From: Litsea cubeba
Lineage: Eukaryota; Streptophyta; Magnoliopsida; Laurales; Lauraceae
NCBI GenBank assembly: GCA_012931725.1
Contig: CM022953.1
Span: 56,893,066 to 56,957,065 of the forward strand
Direction: 5' to 3'
Length of the DNA stretch: 64,000 bases
Shown in pieces: positions 56,161-64,000 of this stretch. Every line of letters begins with the position of its first letter. Position 1 is the stretch's first letter. The notes under the pieces were generated by a model. The model was not told where the DNA came from. It ran no database searches and saw only the letters and a program-made list of their open reading frames with translations. The position numbers were made by a program, and so were the translations under genes.

Positions 56161-56652
56161 TAGGGGTGGAAGAAACCGGACCGAACCGAACTCTGGACCG
56201 TAAACCGAACCGTAAAATTAAGTTCGGTTCGGTTTATCGGTTTTCGGTTCGGTTTCGGTTTTGAGTTTTTGGCAAGTTCGGTTTTCGGTTCGGTTTCCGT
56301 TTTTAGAAAATAATTTCGGTTTAAACCGAAAAATCGAACTATATTTCATGTTTTAAATTAAATATATATATGTCAGCATTAGGCAGACTATTACTGTAAT
56401 TTATACAGACTAATAGACTATAATCTAAAGACTAAAAGAGTAAAAGACCAAATGGGAAAGGAAAAACTGAAAAACCAAACGTTTAATTGAAAATTTCGGT
56501 TTAAACCGAAAAATCGAAAACCAAACCGTTTAATTATTTTCGGTTCGGTTCGGTTTTACATCTTATTCGGTCCGGTTCGGTTTGTAATATTTTGACATTT
56601 CGGTTTTCGGTTTCGGTCTAAAACCGAACCGAAAACCGTACTTCCACCCCTA
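56161..56652. mobile_element. hAT-type MITE (TAGGGGTGGAAG family), 492 bp
   Basis: Perfect 12-bp inverted ends TAGGGGTGGAAG and perfect 8-bp TSD GATCTAGG (56153-56160, 56653-56660). The two arms are rich in CCGAACCG/CGGTTCGG units and fold back. It is inserted in the leader intron of hAT copy 1. Confidence 0.92.
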
Positions 56653-57388
56653 GATCTAGGTTTCCCATAGATCATTCCAACATATATTGCTTGTTTTTCA
56701 ATTTTTTTCCTTTTTTCATTTTTGTATTTTTTTTATTTTTATAAAAAAATAATATTTTTAATAATTGAATAATTGAATACCAATCAAATGTCTTGAAAAA
56801 GGGCTCCTAGATTTTAGATCTATGTTTCCCATAGATCATTCCAACATATATTGCTTGTTATTTTTACTTTTTTTTCTTTTTTATTTTCGAATTTTTTTTA
56901 TTTTTTGGAAAAAAATATTTTTAATAATAGAATGCTAATCAAATGTATTGAAAAATGCTCCTAAATGTTTTGAATATGTTTGGCATAGATCAATCCAGCA
57001 TTTCTTTGTCTTTCCCTTTTTTTACTTTTTTTTTTGGATTTATTTATTTTTTGAAAGAAAAAATGCCTTAACTAATTCATTACCCATTATATTGTTTTGA
57101 ATAAGGCCCCTAAATGTTATATCTATGTTTGACATAGATCAATTCAACATATCTTTGTCTTTTCCTTCATTTTTTTTTTATTTTCGGATTTTTTAAATTT
57201 TTGAAAAAAAATTGTACTTTAAGTAATGAAATAACAATTAAATGTCAAGAGAATGATTCCTAAGCATTAGACATTTGTTTCCTATAACATGTTTTTTTTT
57301 CTTTTTTTTTTTTAACATACTACTTGTTCATATTTATAGGTATTCAGTCTTCTATTGTGTATTTATGTTTGCCAATTGATAACTTAAA

Positions 57389-59019
57389 ATGCCTTGTGAT
57401 GTTGATCCCGCATGGAGCTTTGGTGAGGCAGTTGAGAATAACAGGTTGAAAATCAAATGCAAGTTTTGTGGGAACGTGACCAATGGGGGCATTACAAGAT
57501 TCAAGCACCGCTTGGGCCACATTTCTGGCAATGTTATTGGCTGTACCGAAGTACCAAGGGAAGTCAGGGAACAAATGAAAGCTTTAGTTAGCCAAAACAA
57601 AGCTAAAAAAATAGAGATAAAAGAAAAGAGGCAGCAAAATGTTTGATGCTGCCCGTTATGATGTATTTGGGGATGAAGGTTTTGATGAGGAAGATGCACA
57701 GATGGAGGTTGCACGCCGAGAGTCCATCATGAGTCACCAAGAAGAACATGAACGTCGTGCATTTGCTAGAAGCAAATATTATGATGCAGGGGGCTCATCT
57801 ACTGTGCCAAGCAGGGGCAAGGGCATTGCGGGGGCCATGCATAGCATTTAGCACCCGGGAATGAGATGTTGATGTAGAAATTGTCTCTACGAGAAGAACA
57901 GTTCCTCTCCATGTTGATCCTCTAGCACATAGAAAGGAGGGAGCTAAACAACAAAATATATCAAGTGTTATGAAAAGGGTGATGAATGCTGCAAGAGATA
58001 GATTAGCCAAAGCTACACCAAAATGGCTAATTCACAAGAACATACCACCTACAGCCCCCCTATTTTTAAACAATTCTTGATGTTGTCGCCGAAGCTGGGT
58101 GGGGTGGTATACAGGCGCCCTCTGTTTATGATGTGGGCACTAAATATCTCAAAGAAGAATATAAAGAAATAAAGGCATGGGTGGAGACCTTTAGGCCCAT
58201 GTGGCAACAGAATGGAGTCACCATTATGTGTGATGGGTGGACCAGCGGCACACAAACACAATAAGCTTTTTGGTGTATTCAGTCGCTGGGTGCATCTTTG
58301 TGAAGTTTGTAGATGCATGTGAGCATAGACGGACAGCTAGATATATATACTCTTATGGATAAGGTTGTAGAGAGTGTGGGAGAGGAGCATATTGTACAGA
58401 TTGTTATAGATAATGGCACCAATTTCAAGGCAGCCGGTAAGATGTTGGAGCAGAAGAGGCCTCATCTGTTTTGGACCCCATGTGCAGCACACTGTATAAA
58501 TCTCATTATAGAAGAGATTGGAAAGAAGAAGAAAATTGCTGAAGTTATCAAGGCGTGTAGAGTTATTACCAGATTTATTTATGATCACTTATGGCTTTTA
58601 AGCTTGATGAAAAGATTCACAAATAATCATGCCTTGATACGTCCGGGATCAACTAGATTTGCTACCCATTTCATTGCGATGGAGAGCCTTCCAAGGTTTA
58701 GAACAGAGCTAATTTAGATGTTTGCATAAGAAGAATGGCTTCGTTCGAAATGGGGCAATGCAACAAGTAGTCCGAATTTGAGATCCCTAACTTGATGAGG
58801 GACAATAAATTTTGGAAGAAAGTGAATAATTTATTAAAGGTTTATGAGCCTTTAGTTAGAGTGTTGCTGCTTGTAGATGGTGATGAGAAGCCAACAATGG
58901 GATATATATATGAAGCAATGGATCAGGCTAAACAAGCTATCATGGAAAATGCTAGATATCATGATGACCATATAAACATTATTGATGCCCGGTGGAACGA
59001 CCGGCTGCACCATCCATTG
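57389..59019 (+). pseudogene. hAT transposase with BED zinc finger, copy 1
   Basis: Starts MPCDVDPAWSFGEAVENN. A BED-type finger follows (IKCKFCG...GGITRFKHRLGH, residues about 22-45). An extra T near 57642 shifts the frame; the next part reads DAARYDVFGDEGF and SRGKGIAGAM to a stop at 57849. Broken frames hold APSVYDVGTKYL, MWQQNGVTIMCDGWTSGTQT (a transposase core of DUF659 type). 58313-58717 reads IDNGTNFKAAGKMLEQKRPH and FWTPCAAHCINLIIEEIGKK, a conserved hAT core segment. The last piece (FWKKVNNLLKVYEPLVRVL) ends at the insertion of copy 2. Inactive. Confidence 0.88.
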
Positions 59020-59489
59020 CAGGGATAAAAATATCGGCCGTTATGCTACATATCGGTCGTGGCGGCATTGTATTTTCAAAAAAGCGCTTATCGCGCCGTA
59101 TCGGCCGATACGTGGCGGCCACCACGTAGCGGGGGGTTTAAACCCCCCCCCCCCCCCCCCCCCCCCCCCCAAGCCGACCCATTTACACATTGTTTTTACT
59201 TTTCACTCAAACACTCACCTCTCTCTGTCACTCATCTTTCTACCTCGAGCTTGTGAAACCCTCCTAAGTGCTCTAAAGTCTAAATCAAGATTTTACCACA
59301 AGAAGTCAACAAGATCCAGTGATCCACCACAACAAACTTACAAACATCAAAACAAGGAACAAATAACTACAAGATCTAAGCTTCCAAGGTTCTAGGTAAA
59401 GTAGGTATGTTTTTTCTTTTAGATTTTTTGTAGTTGACTTTTGAGATCATCAATTGAATCTCTCTCTAACTACTGTAAATGCTTGTGAA

Positions 59490-60135
59490 AACCTTGTAAT
59501 ATTGTTAGATCTATGTTTTCCTTTGATGATGAACACATTTTTTTTCTTTATTTTTTATTTTCGGATTTATTCTTTTTTTTGAAAAAAAAAATGTGAGTAC
59601 TCATGGACAACGCATGAAAACACTTGGAAATGCATTCTAAATGATAGATGTATGTTCCCCATAGATCAATCCATCACTTTTTGAATGTTTATTGATTTTT
59701 CTCAAATTTTTTATTTTCGAATTTATTTATTTTTTTAAAAAAAAATATGAATACTCATGGACAACCCATGAAACCACTTGGAAATGCACTCTAAATGATA
59801 GATCTATGTTCCCCATTGATCAATCCATCACATTTTGAATGTTTATTGTTTTTTCTCTATTTTTTATTTTCGGATTTATTTATTTTTTCAAAAAAAAATG
59901 TGAATACTTATGGACAACCCATGAAACCACTTGGAAATGCATTCTAAATGATAGATCTATGTTTCCCATAGATCAATCCATCACATTTTGAATGTTTATT
60001 GATTTTTCTCAAAAAAAAATTCGGATTTATTTATTTTTTGAAAAAAAAATGTGAATACTCATGGACAACCCATGAAATCACTTGGAAATGCATTCAAAAT
60101 GATAGATCTTTGTTTCCCATAGATCAATCCTTGAA
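59490..60135. repeat. ~120-bp tandem repeat in the hAT leader intron
   Basis: About five units combine catggacaacccatgaaa, cacttggaaatgcattct, agatctatgtttcccatagatcaatcca and a ttttcggatttatttatttttt/A-run segment. Shorter, more diverged units continue to 60480, and related ones fill the leader intron of copy 1 (56660-57300). Confidence 0.85.
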
Positions 60136-60629
60136 TGTTTATTGATTTTTCTCTATTTTTTATTTTCAGATTTATTTATTTTTTGAAAAAAAAAATATTT
60201 TTAATATTTGAATACCATTCAAATGTCTTGAAAATGGTTCTTAGATTTGATATTTATGTTTTCCATAGATCATTCCAACATATATTGCTTGTGTTTTCAC
60301 TTTTTTATTTTTTAATAATGGGATGCCAATCAAATGTATTGAAAAATGCTCCTAAATGTTATATCTATGTTTGGCATCGATCAATCCAACATATCTTTGC
60401 CTTTTCCTAATTCTAATTTATTTTCTTATTTTCGGATTTTTTAAATTTTTGAAAAAAAAATTATACTTTAAGCAATGAAATACCAATTAAATGTCAAGAG
60501 AATGATTCCTAAGCGTTAGATATATGTTTCCTCTAACATGTTTCTTTGTTTTTTTTAATTTTTAACATGCTACTTAATCACATTTAATTATTTATAGTCA
60601 GGTATTCAGTCTTCTATTGATAAGTTAAA

Positions 60630-61096
60630 ATGCCTCGTGATATTGATCCCGCATGAAGCTTTGGTGAGGCAGTTGAGAATAATAGGTTGAAAATCAAATG
60701 CAAGTTCTGTGGGAAAGTGACCAATGGGGGCATTACAAGATTCAAGCACCACTTGGGCCACATTTCTAACAATGTTGCTGGCTGTACCGAAGTTCCAAGG
60801 GAAGTCAAGGAACAAATGAAAGCTTTGCTTGGCCAAAACAAAGCTAGAAAAGTAAAGATAAAAGAAAAGAGGCGGCAAGATGTTGATGCTGCCCGTTATG
60901 AAGTATTTGGGGATGAATACTTTGATTAAGAGGAAGATGCACAGATGGAGGCTGCACGCCGAGAGTCCATCATGAGTCAACAAGAAGAATATGAACGTCG
61001 TGCATTTGCTGGAAGCAAATTTTATGATGCAGGGGGCTCATCATTTGCTGTGCCAAGCAGGGGCAAGGGCATTGTGTGTGTGTGTGTGTGGTGTGT

Positions 61097-61127
<31 letters not shown>

Positions 61128-63909
61128 CTATGCGCAGGGCATTTAGCACCCCGGAACGGGATGTTGATGTAGAAGTTATCTCTGCTAGAAGAGCAGTTCC
61201 TCCCCCTGTTGATCCTCTAACACATAGAAAAGAGGGAGCTAAACAACCAAAAATTTCGAGTGTTGTGAAAGGGGTATGAAGGCGGCAAGAGATAGGTTAG
61301 CCAAAGCTACAGCAAAATGGCTAATTCACAAGAACATACCACCTACAGCAGTAGATTCCCCATATTTTCAGACTATTGTTGATGTTGCCGCTGAAGCTGG
61401 GCGGGGTATACAGGCGCCCTCCGTATATGATGTGGGCACTAAATACCTTGACGAAGAATATAGAGAAATAAAAGAATGGGTGGAAAAGTTTAGGCCCATG
61501 TGGCAACAGAATGGTGTTACCATCATGCGTGACGGGTGGACCAGCGGCACTCAAACACAATTAATAAACTTTTTGGTGTATTCAGTCGCTGGGACCGTCT
61601 TTGTGAAGTCCGTTGATGCAACTGAACATAGACGGACAACCACATATATACACTCTTATGGATAAAATTATAGAGAGTGTGGGAGAGGAGCATGTTGTAC
61701 AGATTGTTACAGATAATGGCGCCAAATTCAAGGCAGCTGGTAAGAAGTTAATGGACAAAAGGACCCATTTAATCTAGACCCCATGTGTAGCACAGTGCAT
61801 AGATCTCATCTTGGAAGAGATTGAAAGGAAGACAAAAGTGGCTTCATTGATCAAGGCATGTAGAGGAATTACAAGATCTATATATGATCATTCATGGGTG
61901 TTAAGCTTGATAAAAAGATACACAAATAACCATGCCTTGCTGCGTCCATGATTAACTAGGTTTGCCACCCATGTTCTGGCTATGGAAAGCCTTGTAAGGT
62001 TTAGAACGGAGCTGATTCAGATGTTTGCATCGGAAGAATGGCTTCGTTCGAAATGGGGCAATGCAACTCATGGTCTGGAGTTTGAAGTCCCAAACCTGAT
62101 GAGGGACAATAAATTTTGGAAGAAAGTATTAAAGGTTTTTGAGCCTTTAGTTAAAGTGTTGCGTCTTGTAGATGGTGATGACAAGCCGACAATGGGCTTC
62201 ATATATGAAGCAATGGATCGGGCAAAGCAAGCCATTATGGAAAATGTTAGATATCACCAGAAATATATAGACATTATTGATGCCCGTTGGAATGATCAGT
62301 TGCACCATCCATTGCATGCTGCAGGTAATTAATATATATCTTTGATACTCTTTTGTTTTCCTAACTAATGTATTTATTATATTGTTTGCTCACAGTACAT
62401 TCTACATATTTTTAATGTAGGTTATTTTTTGAATCCCGAATTCTATTACCAAAATGTCAGACTACACACCGAAGCAATAGATACGGACTTGCGGGTTGGA
62501 TTACGGGAGGTATTGAAAAGATTGTTAAGCCCAAATGATGCAATTGATGCCATACAAGAGGTGATTACTTGCGAGAATTTAATTATGCTACCAAGTGCCA
62601 ATTGCCATACATGCTGGAGGAGTTTATTGACTTATTTTATAATTTTCACATTGTAGATATCTATGCATACACAAAGGAGAGGAACCTTTGCTGACCCTCT
62701 TGTGATACGATCGATTGGAAGGATCCCACCTAGTATGACTATGAACAAAAGACCCCGCACAATAGTCTTGATCTATTTATCTTAATTGATTAGAAGGACT
62801 TGAGGGTTACGAATATCTAATTATTTATTTATTTTTTGTATTTCAGCTGATTGGTGGATGAATTATGGAGAGAGTGCTCCACATCTAAGGAGAGCGGCTG
62901 TTCGCATCCTTAGTCAAACTACAACATCTTCCAACTATGAGAGATATTGGAGCACTTTCTCTTTGATCCACACAAAAGCCAGGAATCGGCTTACCATGCA
63001 GAAACTCAACAAGCTTGTATACTTTCATTACAATCTGAAGTTGAGAAACAGAACTAAGGAGAGAAGGGCAAGGGATGATCCTGCTTATTGTCCTATTCAT
63101 TTGGATAACATATTCAAAGATGATGATCCCTTACTCCCATGGCTAGCCGAGATAGAGGATCCACTACTAGATTCAGATCCGGGGTTTCAAGGAACGATTC
63201 AAGAGTTGATAGATGAGGATATGGGTGAAGCACCTACAGAAGGTCAGCCACCTAAGGAGAAGGTACTAGTACCAGGTCCAGTAGGACTAGGAGTGGGAAA
63301 TAACCTGCTCATATTGGATCTTCTGAGAAAGCTAGTTCTACCACCGTCTCTTCGAGTAGCCATGGTGGAGATGTAGGAGGAGACAGTGGGACAGGTGGTA
63401 CTAGTGAATACTACCAACATGATGAAGATGATGTCGTTCCTGTAGAGGAAGTACAGGAGTTACCTCCATCTAGAAGATTTGATCCAAGCCGTGATTATCA
63501 ACGGCGCCGAAGAGACTCACCACCTGGGGTTGGAGGTGGTAATGAGCAAGGAAATATGGGTGGAGATGTTGGAGGACAACAAGCGGCATCATGGACTGAT
63601 TCGTGGAACCCTAGTTACAGTGGACAAGGACCCTCACATTATTTTCCATATGGTCAAGTACAAGGACAAGAACAGTCTTCAACCTCAGGGTCCTACTCAT
63701 ATGGTGACTATGGTGAAAGGCACTATGGTAGATATCTACCTCCACCTCCTCCAATTTCCTATGATGATCCCGCTGCCTTCTTTGGATTTGTGGATGCCCA
63801 TGCTCATCAATATCAAATTCAATATGGTGCCAATAGAAATGAAAACACTGATGATGATGAGGAAAATCATGGCGCCTTGAATCTTGGTAGACATTCCTTT
63901 TGGTGGTGA
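60630..63909 (+). pseudogene. hAT transposase, copy 2 (BED finger to C-terminal tail), damaged
   Basis: ATG at 60630 opens MPRDIDPA, then TGA where copy 1 has Trp. The BED finger is intact in frame (IKCKFCG...FKHHLGHI). A stop follows GDEYFD (about 60928), and (GT)n plus 31 G replace a G5 site at 61070-61127. 61276-61665 reads AKWLIHKNIPPTAVDSPYF, SVYDVGTKYLDEEYREI and MRDGWTSGTQTQLINFLVYS. 61665-61980 is full of stops. 61982-62324 restores RFRTELIQMFASEEWLRSKW and FWKKVLKVFEPLVKVL. GT-AG introns at 62325-62420 and before 62847 are visible. The last exon has the hAT dimerisation segment (ADWWMNYGESAPHLRRAAVR; YERYWSTFSLIHTKARNRL) and, after a frameshift near 63300, a Gly/Gln/Ser/Tyr-rich tail to a stop at 63907-63909. 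Normally it would act in the nucleus as a dimer on its element ends; this copy cannot. Confidence 0.88.
62847..63909 (+). pseudogene. Last exon of hAT copy 2: dimerisation domain and low-complexity tail
   Basis: Acceptor TATTTCAG at 62839-62846. Frame 62848-63376 carries the dimerisation region and an acidic linker (DDDPLLPWLAEIEDPLLDSD). The frame 63556-63909 gives GGDVGGQQAASWTDSW, SGSYSYGDYGERHYGRYL, PPPPPISYDDPAAFFGF and DDDEEN. The tail composition is that of a disordered, prion-like region. Confidence 0.8.
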
Positions 63910-64000
63910 TTAAGGTATTCCTAATCCTAGTTCCTTCACTAACTCTCTACTCTGTCATTTCTAAATTGGTGTTGAATGCTGATTGTTGATCACTTCATAG

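Larger units (their letters stand above)
55600..59019 (+). mobile_element. BED-finger hAT transposon, copy 1 (broken by copy 2)
   Basis: The left end CAAGGATAGAAATCGG resembles the CAGGGATAAAAATATCGG end of copy 2. A G/C-rich start with cggccgatat motifs, a short leader, a long A/T-rich leader intron with repeated atctatgtttcccatagatca units, and a transposase gene follow. The element stops at 59019, where copy 2 begins, inside the transposase reading frame. A hAT MITE lies at 56161-56652. The right end is not in the window. Confidence 0.75.
59020..64000 (+). mobile_element. BED-finger hAT transposon, copy 2 (right end outside window)
   Basis: Left end CAGGGATAAAAATATCGGCC, inserted after CATCCATTG of copy 1; the 8-base flank ATCCATTG should recur at the right end beyond 64000. 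G/C-rich palindromic start, a C28 run (59143-59170), a leader exon ending about 59395 with a GTAAAG donor, an intron of tandem repeats to about 60609, then the transposase gene. About 5 kb are visible. Confidence 0.8.

Noticed and set aside
1..64000. CRISPR arrays, rRNA genes, organellar insertions, plant viral integrants
   Set aside because: No spaced direct repeats, conserved rRNA segments, organellar genes or pararetroviral movement/coat motifs were seen.

Overview
The window is nuclear DNA from a flowering plant with a large, transposon-rich genome. The evidence is Ty1/copia, Ty3/gypsy (including chromodomain types), L1-type LINE, BED-finger hAT, TRIM and MITE insertions, GT-AG introns, and a pentatricopeptide-repeat (PPR) gene whose introns reach about 10 kb. 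I see no bacterial, organellar, rRNA or CRISPR features. The species cannot be fixed from the sequence.

The only convincing host gene lies on the minus strand from 54686 down to its stop at 17099. Seven exons (984 bp, 327 codons plus stop) join in one open frame with GT-AG borders throughout: 54567-54686, 46621-46725, 36741-36905, 36459-36586, 36300-36369, 27539-27756 and 17099-17276. They encode the C-terminal part of an intron-rich P-class PPR protein; the 5' exons must lie beyond 54.7 kb, probably outside the window. Its introns are 7.8, 9.7, 0.15, 0.09, 8.5 and 10.3 kb, and the four large ones are packed with mobile elements.

Layout. 1-8.1 kb: integrase end and long LTR of a Ty3/gypsy element carrying a 1-kb Harbinger-like insert, an inverted LTR piece, and a Tat-like LTR. 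8.1-13.6 kb: a hAT tail remnant, a 5'-truncated LINE with target-site duplication (TSD), and a 1.15-kb Harbinger-like element with TTA TSD. 13659-16907: a composite retroelement derivative bounded by inverted repeats and a TTTTC TSD, ending about 190 bp from the PPR stop codon. 17.3-27.5 kb intron: scrambled gypsy pieces, LINE RT fragment, a MITE/tandem duplication cluster and a complete 222-bp TRIM. 27.8-36.3 kb intron: a decayed minus-strand copia carrying two small hAT MITEs, and a minus-strand chromovirus. 36.9-46.6 kb intron: inverted copia pieces and a LINE split by a copia that is itself split by a MITE. 46.7-54.6 kb intron: hAT MITEs, a hairpin element and a long LTR fragment with inserts. 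55.3-64 kb: two BED-finger hAT transposons, the second inserted into the ORF of the first and running off the window.

The elements do not form a pathway; they record nested insertion into and around one PPR gene. The most informative signals are the PPR gene structure, a decayed duplicate of one of its exons, a 24-bp copy of another exon at a repair scar, the composite element next to its 3' end, and repeated expansion of short G/C runs to 24-31 bases. I did not find a convincing new biological system.
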